NCBI GenBank assembly: GCA_964493505.1
Contig: CAZBNP010000006.1
Span: forward strand, 160,171-224,170
Source of the DNA: Chryseosolibacter sp964493505
Lineage (GTDB): Bacteria > Bacteroidota > Bacteroidia > Cytophagales > Cyclobacteriaceae
Direction: 5' to 3'
Length of the DNA stretch: 64,000 nucleotides
In this document: positions 55,352 through 63,977 of the stretch, piece after piece
How the letters are laid out: every line of letters begins with the position of its first letter
Position numbering within the stretch: the first letter of the stretch is position 1
The notes under the pieces: model-generated
Seen by the model: the letters and a program-made list of their open reading frames with translations, nothing else
Told to the model about the DNA's origin: nothing
The model's database searches: none
Program-made: the position numbers and the translations under genes

Positions 55352-56410
55352 TCACAGTGATTTCAGGAATTCATCCGTGTGATGGTTCAGGAATTTAGCC
55401 GCGGCTCCGTAAACACCGTCCTTGTATTTTGCCAGGTCGATGCTGATAACTTTTGCGCTTTCCGTCACTTTGTTATCCGCGCTGTAGAATGTGCCATAGA
55501 TAGAGCTAGTCCCGTAAAAGTCCGCACCACCCCGGGCATAACTCGTAATCTTTTCATCATCGATGACGCCGGTGATCGCGAGTGGTTTCGCGAGCGTGCC
55601 ACTGTACATCGAGACGGCACCCGCGCCTGCCCTGCCCTGGTAAAACCCAACCGTGCTGGTGGCCATCGTGACTTTGTTGGCGCCTTTTACTTTAAACTTC
55701 GCGTTGGATGTCATGGTTACCGCTTCCACTCCGACTAGGCGGAGCGATGTCTTTACCTTTACCTTCGCGCCGAAACCTTTAAAGCCACCCTGTTCGGAGA
55801 TAAATAAGACCGTAAGATCCACCGTGCCGATGGTAGCGCCATCGAGATCGGACGACAGCTTCGGGAACATCATAGCCTGATTGCCCATAAACCCTCCCGT
55901 CTTCTCCCTACCATCTTTCTTAACCTTCTTAATGAAGTACTCATAGCCTGTCGGCGTACTGGTCATTACACCGGGAATCTGAGCGTGCGAAATCCCACCG
56001 CCTTTCATCCGCACGAAGTCCGCATAGGTATCCGTCTTCGCCGCTTCATCCGGGCTGATGATTGTGAGTCCTTTTGCCTTAAGTTTGGCGATGTAATCGT
56101 TGTATAGCTGATCCGTGATCTCCTGCACGGTTTTCTCATCCAGGCCTTCCAGTCCGACGGAGACTTCAGCCAATGCATCGCCGCGCACACCGCCACCGAC
56201 CATCCTGCCTCCTTGCTTGAAATCCTGTTTCTCATTGTAGACCTGGAAGTTGACATCGAATCCGGCGATATAGATCCGATCCGCCCCCTTGGCCTTTTTC
56301 AGTTTGTTAAGTCCGTAAGCGGTGTCTTTGGGTTTGAATTCTCCCAGAGACTGAGCGGAGATTATGCCGGTCATTGCGCAAAGGAGCGCGGTGATAATAA
56401 TCTTGTTCAT
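55352..56410 (-). CDS. Exported protein of unknown function
   Basis: 352 residues. A signal peptide (NKIIITALLCAMTGIISAQ) leads to a soluble mixed alpha/beta domain; VYNEKQDFKQGGRMVGGGV and GLEGLDEKTVQEITDQLYNDY stand out. Glycine-rich strands (around 150-270) suggest a beta-rich core. No catalytic motif or named family is recognised. Two adjacent ATGs (56413, 56410) are possible starts. It stands alone as a transcription unit. Confidence 0.75.
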   Translation of the reverse strand: MNKIIITALLCAMTGIISAQSLGEFKPKDTAYGLNKLKKAKGADRIYIAGFDVNFQVYNEKQDFKQGGRMVGGGVRGDALAEVSVGLEGLDEKTVQEITDQLYNDYIAKLKAKGLTIISPDEAAKTDTYADFVRMKGGGISHAQIPGVMTSTPTGYEYFIKKVKKDGREKTGGFMGNQAMMFPKLSSDLDGATIGTVDLTVLFISEQGGFKGFGAKVKVKTSLRLVGVEAVTMTSNAKFKVKGANKVTMATSTVGFYQGRAGAGAVSMYSGTLAKPLAITGVIDDEKITSYARGGADFYGTSSIYGTFYSADNKVTESAKVISIDLAKYKDGVYGAAAKFLNHHTDEFLKSL

Positions 56411-56504
56411 CATGCGTAGGGTTAGGTTACCTGTATATTGTGCTGTAAAGTTGTTAACAACACCATAGCCGGTAAATACCCAAGCGCTGGGATTTCATGT
56501 ACCC

Positions 56505-56577
56505 ACTGGTACGGATCGGTATCGGTAGTCGGTAGCCCCAACCGGCTACCCCCTACTAACTACTAACTACCGATTCA
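56505..56577. repeat. GTCGGTAGTCGGTAGC / CTACTAACTACCG-type repeat
   Basis: Contains GGTATCGGTAGTCGGTAG followed by the partly complementary CTACCCCCTACTAACTAC. Related to the CGAC-rich repeats at 7355 and 9918. Confidence 0.55.
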
Positions 56578-58529
56578 GCGGCAACAACACGGGGAACGGA
56601 TAACGTAAACGTACTCCCCGCGCGGCCGGGCGTGGAGTCGATATCGATCACTCCGTTGATCAGGTTCATCCGCGACCGGATGTTGTTCCACCCGTTTCCC
56701 GGTCCGCCGTTTAACCGCTCCACATCAAAGCCCCTCCCGTTGTCCTCAATAAGGATCACAAGCTCATCCCGGTGTCCCGTCAACTGTATCTCTACACGCG
56801 TAGCATCCGAATACTTCAGTATGTTGTTCGTCCACTCCTGGGAGACACGATACAACGAAACCTCAGCCAGTTCAGGCAATCGTTCGGGAAAAGCGAACGC
56901 CGTCACCGAAAACACGGTTCTGTTCATCGCGTTGAGCCGGTTCACCATCTCCCCGAGCGCTGCATGAAGACCATAATGGATCAGCGTATGGGGCATCAGG
57001 TTGAAAGCGATACTCCGGAACTCATGATTGATATCTTTCATAATCTTGTCAGCGCGATCCAACACGTCCAGCTTTTGCTCATCGTTTTTCGCCTCCTGCA
57101 AACCGGCAAGGACCACCTGGAGCGACGAAATCCACTGCCCCATGCCATCGTGAAGATCACGGGCGAACCGCTTGCGCTCGCTTTCCTGCGACTCGATCGT
57201 CGCCCTGATAAACGCTTCGCGCAACGCGATTTCACTTTCTTTTCGCTGGATATCCGCCTTCCTGCGCTGGCGATTGCGCAGCAACACGAAAATGACGATG
57301 GACAGTGCGACCGTCACCGCCAGGGCGATGATGATAATGGCATCCCGTTCGATACGGGCCTGTTGTTCCGACAACTCCGCCATCTGGAGACCGATCTGCT
57401 GCTCCTTCTTTTCGGTGTCGTATTGTACCTGCATGGCCGCTACTTCCTTGCGGCTCGTCTCGTTCAGCAGGGAGTCTCTGATCCCGGCGAATTTCTCATG
57501 AGCCTCCAGGCTTTTCTTCCATGCGCCCTGATCCTTGTACAGCTCATAGAGATTATGATAGATGCGTCCCTGCAGATCGAGTATCTGTTTTTCAGCCGCC
57601 AGTGCGAGGCCCTCGTTCAGCGATCGTTCGGCGGAAGTATAGTCCTTACGCTTTGCATGAATACGGCCGATCATATTCAGGCTCGAGATGATTCCCCCCG
57701 TGTCGCCGATAGCCCTGCGGAGCGTCAGCGCCCTGTTGGCGAACCACGCAGCACTGTCGTACTGTTCCGACACCGTGTACATTTCCGAAAGGTTGTTCAA
57801 CGCGATCGCCCTGTTCGATTGCTGTCCATCCTCCGGCAACAACTCAAGCGCCCGCTGATACCTTTGTTGTGCTTCCGGGTAGTTCTTCCTTTGAAAATGA
57901 ATATTACCGATATTGATAAGCGTCGTGCCCATCTCCGTCATCTTCTGGTCACCCTCCTGCAACGCATAGGCCTTTTCATAATACTCCAGCGCCTTGTCCA
58001 GGAGATTTTGTCTTTCATACACAGCGGCGACGTTGCTCAACGCCAGGCCTATCCACTGAGGAACCCCTAGCTCCTCGTAGCTGCGCAGCGCCTGCAACTG
58101 ATACCGCAGCGACTCGTCGTAGTCGCCCAGGCGATAGTAAATCGCACCAAGTTTCATCTGCAGGCTCGCTACCCCTGGTTTATCCTCAAGCGCTATCCGA
58201 ATCTTCAGCGCCGATTCCCAAAGCCACGCAGCGGAGTCGAGGTTACCCTGGTCATAGTGTACAAAACCAGCATCGTTGGAAACCTGGGCGAGTCCGCGTT
58301 TGAACGCCAGCCTCCGGGCAAGCGCCATACCCTGTGCCGCATACTTCAACGCCGAATCCTGGCTGATCATCCTGTATTCGTAGCAGAGGTCCGCGCAGGC
58401 GAGCACGCCAAGCGTATCCGCAGGATGATCCCGCACAACCTGCTTCAGGCTGTCGAGTTGTCGTGATGCGTCCCGCGCCACGGCGTCAGGAAACACGGCG
58501 AGGAAGACGGTAAAAAGAATAATGCTCAT
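56556..58529 (-). CDS. TPR-containing NarL-type sensor histidine kinase
   Basis: About 657 residues. A signal/anchor (MSIILFTVFLAVFPDAVA) is followed by some seven TPR units (about 25-370; NDAGFVHYDQGNLDSAAWLW, GLALSNVAAVYERQNLLDKA), a coiled coil, one membrane segment (DAIIIIALAVTVALSIVIFVL), the HisKA_3 box ERKRFARDLHDGMGQW with the phospho-His, and a HATPase domain with the Asn of TNNILKYSDA and DNGRGF. The TPR part would be periplasmic. It is encoded right after its presumed partner regulator. Confidence 0.93.
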   Translation of the reverse strand: MSIILFTVFLAVFPDAVARDASRQLDSLKQVVRDHPADTLGVLACADLCYEYRMISQDSALKYAAQGMALARRLAFKRGLAQVSNDAGFVHYDQGNLDSAAWLWESALKIRIALEDKPGVASLQMKLGAIYYRLGDYDESLRYQLQALRSYEELGVPQWIGLALSNVAAVYERQNLLDKALEYYEKAYALQEGDQKMTEMGTTLINIGNIHFQRKNYPEAQQRYQRALELLPEDGQQSNRAIALNNLSEMYTVSEQYDSAAWFANRALTLRRAIGDTGGIISSLNMIGRIHAKRKDYTSAERSLNEGLALAAEKQILDLQGRIYHNLYELYKDQGAWKKSLEAHEKFAGIRDSLLNETSRKEVAAMQVQYDTEKKEQQIGLQMAELSEQQARIERDAIIIIALAVTVALSIVIFVLLRNRQRRKADIQRKESEIALREAFIRATIESQESERKRFARDLHDGMGQWISSLQVVLAGLQEAKNDEQKLDVLDRADKIMKDINHEFRSIAFNLMPHTLIHYGLHAALGEMVNRLNAMNRTVFSVTAFAFPERLPELAEVSLYRVSQEWTNNILKYSDATRVEIQLTGHRDELVILIEDNGRGFDVERLNGGPGNGWNNIRSRMNLINGVIDIDSTPGRAGSTFTLSVPRVVAAESVVSS

Positions 58530-58591
58530 CGGCCGGTCATTTACTCTATTCGCGTTATTCCCGACCGTACAATTATTTTTACTATGGTACA

Positions 58592-59215
58592 CTAGATCAG
58601 GTTATTGGCGTAAGCAAACTTGATAAGCCCAACGAGCGAGCTAGTGCCCGTCTTGCGAAAAATGTTCTTGCGGTGTGTCTCCACTGTGCGTTCGCTGATA
58701 AACAGCTCCTCGGCGATTTGTTTGTTGGAATATTCCTTCGCGATGAGTTTGAGGATCTCCCGTTCGCGGTCCGTGAGCAGCTTTCCCTCGTCGGGATTCT
58801 GCATGTCGCGGATCAGCATCTTGCTCACGTCGCTGCTCATGAACATCCTGCCCGCCATCACTTCCTCAATCGCTTGTACCAATTCCTTATGAGAGTCGTT
58901 CTTGAGCACATAGGCGTGTATACCAGATTTGAGGATCTCCTTAACGAGATGCACTTCATTGTGCATGCTCAGTACCACCACCCGCATATCCGGCCTGATC
59001 CTTCTGACAGTATGAATGAGCGCCAGTCCGTCGATACCCGGAATGCTGTAGTCGGTGATCAGCAGATCACACTCCTCCGTTTCCAGGTATTTCAGCACAT
59101 CCTTTCCCGTGTTGAAAGTCCTGTCGACCTTCAGTCCCTCTACTTTTTCTAACAGGCTTTTGATCCCATCCAGTACAATAGCATGGTCATCAACAAGCAC
59201 AACCCGTGTCAACAT
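58592..59215 (-). CDS. NarL/LuxR-family response regulator
   Basis: About 207 residues: receiver domain with VVLVDDHAIVLDGI and phospho-acceptor Asp in DLLITDYSIPG, linker, and a LuxR helix-turn-helix with LTDREREILKLIAKEYSNKQI and ISERTVETHRKNIFRKTG. It is transcribed ahead of the TPR kinase, which begins 62 bases later. The start is ATG 59215; an ATG at 59260 would add 15 basic residues. Confidence 0.94.
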   Translation of the reverse strand: MLTRVVLVDDHAIVLDGIKSLLEKVEGLKVDRTFNTGKDVLKYLETEECDLLITDYSIPGIDGLALIHTVRRIRPDMRVVVLSMHNEVHLVKEILKSGIHAYVLKNDSHKELVQAIEEVMAGRMFMSSDVSKMLIRDMQNPDEGKLLTDREREILKLIAKEYSNKQIAEELFISERTVETHRKNIFRKTGTSSLVGLIKFAYANNLI

Positions 59216-59399
59216 TCGGCGCTTAGGTTTGAAGAAGCTAAAAATACCTGCGTTTTCCATACCATACAAATTACGGATCCCATCAATTCCCGCACCATCA
59301 GTGGTAGTGGGTATTTGGGCGCAGGGTTCCCGAGACCGGAAAGCCAGCCCGCGACGGACATTTTTTCCCGTATTTCATTCCAGCGACTATCTTTACCGT

Positions 59400-60173
59400 A
59401 TGCCCGGCATTCCCGCCACCATCCTCCTTATCCTCACACTGGTTGTCAACGCCAGCGCACAGCGCCACTTTACCCTCCGCATCCTCACCTACAACATCTA
59501 TCACGGAGAAGCAACGGACGGCACCGTAGATATGGACCTGTTTGCATCCATCATCAACGAAGTAAATCCCGACCTGGTGGCCTTACAGGAAGTGGACAAA
59601 AACGCCAGACGCACCGGCATCATCGACATCACCGAAGAACTAAGCAAGCGCACCGGACTCAAGGGCTACTTCATCAAACACCGCGACTTCCAGGGCGGAG
59701 AGTACGGCAATGCCATACTCTCCCGCTTTCCGGTAACTGACATCCACGTCATCGAAGGCTATAAAACCGGCGAGAGCGGCATAACCATACCCTTCGCCAC
59801 AGTTCAGCTTTCGAAGAAAAGACAACTTGTATTTAACTGCACCCACCTGTCCACCCGGCCGGAAGACCGCAAAGCGCAGGTTCGGCAACTGCTGGACTAC
59901 TACAACGCATCAGACAACGTGCCAATGATTATCACAGGGGATCTCAATGCCGAGCCTCACCACGAAGAAATCGAGATGCTGCTACATGAATTTTATGAAG
60001 CCGACACCACCTACCAGTACACATTTTCATCCAGAGCTACCCCTACGAAGAAGATCGATTACATCCTGTATCCACGCCGCGGGCAGTGGAAAGTGCTCGA
60101 AACGAGAGTTCTATGTCGCGGTGACGCCTCGGATCACTGTGCTCTCCTGGCGGTGGTGAACTACCGGCCTTAG
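59400..60173 (+). CDS. Exported endonuclease/exonuclease/phosphatase-family protein
   Basis: 257 residues. A signal peptide (PATILLILTLVVNASAQ) leads the EEP fold with all catalytic segments: LTYNIYHGEATDG, ALQEVDKNARR (Glu ligand), NCTHLSTRPEDR, ITGDLNAEPHHEE and the terminal SDHCALLAVV. The fold cleaves phosphodiesters in lipids, nucleotides or nucleic acid; the substrate is not evident. It is divergent from the response regulator gene. Confidence 0.9.
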   Translation: MPGIPATILLILTLVVNASAQRHFTLRILTYNIYHGEATDGTVDMDLFASIINEVNPDLVALQEVDKNARRTGIIDITEELSKRTGLKGYFIKHRDFQGGEYGNAILSRFPVTDIHVIEGYKTGESGITIPFATVQLSKKRQLVFNCTHLSTRPEDRKAQVRQLLDYYNASDNVPMIITGDLNAEPHHEEIEMLLHEFYEADTTYQYTFSSRATPTKKIDYILYPRRGQWKVLETRVLCRGDASDHCALLAVVNYRP

Positions 60174-60387
60174 GATACCGAGCCAGGCATCGCTGGTGCG
60201 AGACGAATCACAAAACACGAACGCGGCAGCAATGAATTTCCAACAAGCAATCTACGTTCTGAAGCGAGCGGTTGTTGGCAGCGCCTTTGCGACCCATCTT
60301 TACGTTTCTTTGATGGCTACGGAAGTCATTCAAGTGGGATGCAAGCACTATTTTGCGTATCTTGATCCAGGACCATAACCATTCATA

Positions 60388-61080
60388 ATGAAAAAATCTA
60401 TTTTCTCAGTGTTTTTCGCTTTTGCGTCGGTTGTTGCTGTGAACGCTCAGTGTAACGAATATTATGTCATGCAGGACGGAAGCTCCTGGGAGTATCAAAC
60501 GTTCAACCCCAAAGGAAAAGTAACAGGCAAAAACCAACAGACAGTCACCGCATTCACGAAAAAAGCGAATGGGTATGTCGCGACGGTGAATTCAATCATG
60601 CTTGACGGAAAAGGGAAGGAAGTGATGAAAGGTGACATGGAATTCAAATGCGAGGATGGCACAATGTATATGGACATGCGGAATTTTATTTCCGAGGAAC
60701 AGCTCAAGGCGTTCAGCAGCTATGAAATGAAAATTGAGGCTACGAGCCTTCAGATCCCGTCGAAGCTTTCGGCAGGCGAGTCGCTCAGCGATGGAAAGCT
60801 CACTATCACCGCTTCCGGCGCGCCGTTTCCGATGAAAATGATTGTAACGATTACAGATCGCAAAGTCGAGGCGAAAGAGACGATCACGACTCCCGCAGGC
60901 ACTTTTGATTGCTTCAAGATCACCAGCAAGATGATCATGGAGAACCACATGGGCATAAAAATCACGAACCAGATAGCTACAATAGAGTGGGTTGCGCCAA
61001 AAGTCGGGACCGTTAAAAGTGAATCATTCAACAAAGGAAAGAGCGCCGGATATACGGTACTGACGAAGCGGGTCAATTAG
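60388..61080 (+). CDS. Exported protein of unknown function, TapB-like
   Basis: 230 residues: signal peptide (MKKSIFSVFFAFASVVAVNAQ) then a beta-rich domain with the pattern DGSSWEYQTFNPKGKVTGKN, TTPAGTFDCFKITSKMIMEN, and WVAPKVGTVKSESF. This fits the DUF3108/TapB-like class of exported single-domain beta proteins. No enzymatic residues are evident. The 215-base spacer before it holds no convincing gene. Confidence 0.8.
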   Translation: MKKSIFSVFFAFASVVAVNAQCNEYYVMQDGSSWEYQTFNPKGKVTGKNQQTVTAFTKKANGYVATVNSIMLDGKGKEVMKGDMEFKCEDGTMYMDMRNFISEEQLKAFSSYEMKIEATSLQIPSKLSAGESLSDGKLTITASGAPFPMKMIVTITDRKVEAKETITTPAGTFDCFKITSKMIMENHMGIKITNQIATIEWVAPKVGTVKSESFNKGKSAGYTVLTKRVN

Positions 61081-61106
61081 CGCGCTTCGTTTATAGCGGC
61101 TCTGCA

Positions 61107-61178
61107 GCTGCCAACGGCGTGGCACTGCGCATGCCCAAAGCACAGCAGGTAATAACCGGCGCCTGCTTGTTGGCCAGC
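61107..61178. repeat. attC-like folded repeat
   Basis: Outer arms GCTGCCAAC (61107-61115) and GTTGGCCAGC (61169-61178) pair with a single unpaired base. Inside are GCAGG/CCTGC and GGCA/TGCC pairs. The form (AAC...GTT ends, unpaired base, 70 bases) recalls integron attC sites, though the GTTRRRY consensus is not met. No integrase is seen nearby. Confidence 0.4.
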
Positions 61179-61362
61179 GCGAGAGGTTAAGCAAATTTAC
61201 TTTCTTGTTAGCCGCCGGTCCGCGATAGTCCTTATAGATGGCTGTGAGGACGGAAAGAACCGCAAACGTCGTACTAGCTGAAGGGGGTGGGAGCGAGTCT
61301 GGGAATAAGCCCGGTACGAGTGCACCTATTGCGGAAAACTGAAGTGGAAATCACGAATGTAT
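61179..61362. other. Gene-free stretch before the tRNA
   Basis: About 180 bases with no recognised gene. It includes a purine-rich run GCTGAAGGGGGTGGGAGCGA. Nothing further can be supported from sequence. Confidence 0.4.
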
Positions 61363-61393
61363 TTTGCGAACGAGGCGAAAAAGTCTATTTTTG
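61363..61393 (+). promoter_or_regulatory. Promoter of tRNA-Ser
   Basis: TTTG (61363-61366) and TATTTTTG (61386-61393, matches TAnnTTTG) with a 19-base spacer, ending 39 bases before the tRNA. It is an ideal Bacteroidota promoter. Confidence 0.75.
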
Positions 61394-61432
61394 CGTCCCT
61401 GAGAACGGTTTTGGCCGATTTTGGGAAAATAC

Positions 61433-61519
61433 AGAGGAGTGGTAGAGTGGTTTATTGCACCGGTCTTGAAAACCGGAGACCCTTTACGGGGTCCGGGGGT
61501 TCGAATCCCTCCTCCTCTG
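61433..61519 (+). tRNA. tRNA-Ser (anticodon UGA)
   Basis: 87 bases folding into a class II tRNA: perfect 7-bp acceptor AGAGGAG/CTCCTCT, anticodon stem CCGGT/ACCGG with loop CTTGAAA (anticodon TGA), long variable arm GACCC-TTTAC-GGGGTC, and T arm GGGGG-TTCGAAT-CCCTC. The discriminator is G and CCA is not encoded. The first pair is A-U instead of the common G-C. Confidence 0.95.
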
Positions 61520-61530
61520 CGAGATAGATC

Positions 61531-61565
61531 ATTAACCCATTGAATATCAATGGGTTAATTTTTTT
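61531..61565 (+). terminator. Intrinsic terminator of tRNA-Ser
   Basis: Perfect 12-bp arms ATTAACCCATTG and CAATGGGTTAAT with a 5-base loop, followed by six T. It begins 11 bases after the tRNA. Confidence 0.9.
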
Positions 61566-61720
61566 AGGGTGACGAGATGGGGTGACAAATCCACCTCCGT
61601 AATTGGACACCAGCAGTGTGAATGGCAAGCGATTTCAACCAGTTGTGACAGTGCCTGTCTCATGGCTGATATATCTTTATAAATTGTAACTTTTGAAGTC
61701 GCAAGTCCTATTTCCCTCGC

Positions 61721-63841
61721 ATGACCTATCAGGATAACTCTTACGTCACAACCCAAGACTTATACTTTCGTGGTGTTCTCCACGACATAAAGAAATCCAA
61801 GACGGCCTTGCAGCCGATCTACGAGGCTTTTACCAATGCCTTGGAGGCCATCAAGATAAAGGAATCCGGTTTATCCAGCTTTAGGGGAAAAATTAGCATT
61901 CGTATTGACGCTGCGGAAACAACAGATCAATCAACCGCATTCAAGAGTCTATCAGTAACAGATAATGGAGTAGGTTTTAATGATATTGAGTTCAAACGAT
62001 TTAATACGTACAAGGATTTTACGAAGGGGTTCAAAAATCTTGGATCAGGTCGAATTCAATATGTTCACTATTTTGACAACACCGTAATCCGAAGCACATT
62101 TGAGGATGAAGGTAAATTTTACGAAAGAGAATTTGTTGTTTCGAAGGATGAAAAGTACTTGAATCACAACGCAATAGTCCTTCATAAATATTGTCGGGAG
62201 TCAAATTCAAAGGAAAGTGGGACAACTGTTGCGTTCAATGGATTACTTGAGAACAGTAACATTTATGACTCCTTAAACGAGGAATCTTTAAAGGAGCATA
62301 TCATTCAAAGGTATATCCACTACCTGTGCTACAATCTAGGTTCACTTCCCGAAATCGAAATACAGTTTTATGTTCAGTCTAAACTTAGTGGCACTTCAAG
62401 TGTTAACGATTCTGACATTCCTAATATTGATCAATTCAAAATTATACCTATTCATTACTCAAGGATCTCAATTGATGGAAAGTCAATCGAAAAACTAGAT
62501 AAAAAGGAAGACTTTAAGATAGATGCTTTTAAAGTCCCAAAGGACGTATTGAAATCTAACAAATTACATCTTGTAAGCAAGGGCGAAATTGTAGAAGAGT
62601 CGCACGTCACCTTGCAGAGCCTATCCGAAAATGATCACATTAAGGGTAGTAAGTATTTGTTTCTTCTTTCAAGTGAATACATCGACTCTAAGGACACCAA
62701 TCTTAGAGGCGAACTCAACATTCCAGACAGGGAATCCTTTTCGAGAAATTCGAGTCTCTTTACTCAAGAAGAAATATTGCTTGAGGAGATTCAGGATAAT
62801 GTAAATTTAGCAATCACATCCATGTATCCTGAAATTGAAGAAGTTAAGAATCTTCATGAGGAACAGCTTGATGAATTAAAAAGAATGTTTCTTCTTGATG
62901 ATGAAACCGCAAAGGAAATAAATCTTTCAATCAATGACTCTGAAAGCAAAATTCTAGAAAAGTTCTATGAGGCAGAAGCTAAGAAGGCAGCTAGCATAGA
63001 TGCTAGCATCAAGCAATCACTTGACAAACTTGATCAGTTAAATCCAACTTCTGATACTTATAGCGAAGACTTGCAAAATGAAGTGGAGCAATTGGTAAAA
63101 ACCATTCCTCAGCAAAATAAGATGTCATTAACTCACTATGTGGCGAGAAGAAGACTGGTACTGGAATTGTTTGGTAAGATTTTGGAACGTCAGTTAATAA
63201 TTCAAAAAGACTCAAACAGAAATATTGACGAGAAACTCTTACACAACCTAATTTTTCAACAAAGCACCACGAATCCGGAGGAAAGTGATCTCTGGTTGGT
63301 CAACGAAGATTTTATCTATTTTAGAGGTACGTCAGAAGATAAATTGAAGGATGTCAAGATTGATAGGACAACGATTCTGAGGGATGATCTAAGTTTAACT
63401 GAAGAAGAGAAAGAATTTCGTGTCTCACTGGATGAAGATCGGTATGCTAAAAGACCCGACATTTTATTATTCCCGGACGAAGGAAAGTGCATTATAATCG
63501 AGTTTAAGAATCCGAATGTTAACACCTCAGAACATCTCAATCAAATTAACAACTATTCAACGCTAATCCGAAATTTCTCCAAGCCTGAGTTCAACTTTAG
63601 TACGTTCTATGGCTATCTGATTGGCGAGAAGATTAACAATTTTGATGTGAGAGCCTATGATGCTGACTTTAAAGTGGCATATCATTTTGACTATCTCTAC
63701 AGGCCACACAAAGCTGTACCAGCTTTCTTCTCAACTGATAAGAGAGATGGAAGTCTGTATACTGAAGTAATACAATATTCCACGCTGCTGGCACGTGCCA
63801 AACGAAGAAACGACATCTTTATTAACAAGCTGACGAAGTAA
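61721..63841 (+). CDS. GHKL (MORC/MutL-like) ATPase fused to a PD-(D/E)XK nuclease domain
   Basis: 706 residues, markedly AT-rich compared with the genes before the tRNA. The N-terminal GHKL ATPase shows the three Bergerat motifs: EAFTNALEAI (about 36-45), DNGVGF (about 81-86) and LGSGRIQYVHYF (about 105-116), the last close to prokaryotic MORC proteins. A middle transducer-like domain (about 190-370) and a helical region (about 370-520) follow. The C-terminus has KRPDILLFPDEGKCIIIEFK and LNQINNYS, a PD-(D/E)XK core (D, E-x-K) with the later Q-x3-Y position. ATP-driven DNA clamping and cleavage is a reasonable prediction. It stands alone beside a tRNA gene, which suits a phage-defence gene; no named system is recognised. 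Confidence 0.8.
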   Translation: MTYQDNSYVTTQDLYFRGVLHDIKKSKTALQPIYEAFTNALEAIKIKESGLSSFRGKISIRIDAAETTDQSTAFKSLSVTDNGVGFNDIEFKRFNTYKDFTKGFKNLGSGRIQYVHYFDNTVIRSTFEDEGKFYEREFVVSKDEKYLNHNAIVLHKYCRESNSKESGTTVAFNGLLENSNIYDSLNEESLKEHIIQRYIHYLCYNLGSLPEIEIQFYVQSKLSGTSSVNDSDIPNIDQFKIIPIHYSRISIDGKSIEKLDKKEDFKIDAFKVPKDVLKSNKLHLVSKGEIVEESHVTLQSLSENDHIKGSKYLFLLSSEYIDSKDTNLRGELNIPDRESFSRNSSLFTQEEILLEEIQDNVNLAITSMYPEIEEVKNLHEEQLDELKRMFLLDDETAKEINLSINDSESKILEKFYEAEAKKAASIDASIKQSLDKLDQLNPTSDTYSEDLQNEVEQLVKTIPQQNKMSLTHYVARRRLVLELFGKILERQLIIQKDSNRNIDEKLLHNLIFQQSTTNPEESDLWLVNEDFIYFRGTSEDKLKDVKIDRTTILRDDLSLTEEEKEFRVSLDEDRYAKRPDILLFPDEGKCIIIEFKNPNVNTSEHLNQINNYSTLIRNFSKPEFNFSTFYGYLIGEKINNFDVRAYDADFKVAYHFDYLYRPHKAVPAFFSTDKRDGSLYTEVIQYSTLLARAKRRNDIFINKLTK

Positions 63842-63848
63842 GGATATT

Positions 63849-63977
63849 TTATCTCCCTTCTGTAAGGCGCTCCTTAACCTTATAGACGTAGTTGGGGGAG
63901 CACTCAAGTACATTGCAGATAGTTCGGACACTCAAATCCTGCTTCTGTAGGCTCCCCCTTTTTAGGACAATCCAAAA
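63849..63977 (-). pseudogene. Helix-turn-helix tail, possibly of a recombinase; no start codon
   Basis: The minus strand reads LQKQDLSVRTICNVLECSPN then YVYKVKERLTEGR before a stop. It looks like a C-terminal helix-turn-helix of the kind found in serine recombinases or transposon regulators. The frame opens after a TAA at about 63978 without a start codon. An AAAAAGGGGG run lies just inside, so it could be a frameshift product, a remnant, or part of a gene entering from beyond the window. Confidence 0.3.

Noticed and set aside
56772..58070. 432-residue ORF antisense to the TPR histidine kinase
   Set aside because: It lies wholly opposite a gene with clear TPR, HisKA_3 and HATPase motifs; the length follows from the codon bias of the opposite strand.
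59389..59396. TATCTTTA as promoter of the EEP gene
   Set aside because: It lies only 3 bases before the ATG, leaving no room for a transcript start and leader, and no TTTG at proper spacing was found.
60196..60378. 60-residue ORF between the EEP gene and the TapB-like gene
   Set aside because: No motif, no export signal, and composition unlike neighbouring genes.
61547..61756. Minus-strand ORF between tRNA-Ser and the GHKL gene
   Set aside because: It overlaps the tRNA terminator and the start of the GHKL gene and shows no recognisable domain; checked as a possible integrase tail but no catalytic motif is present.
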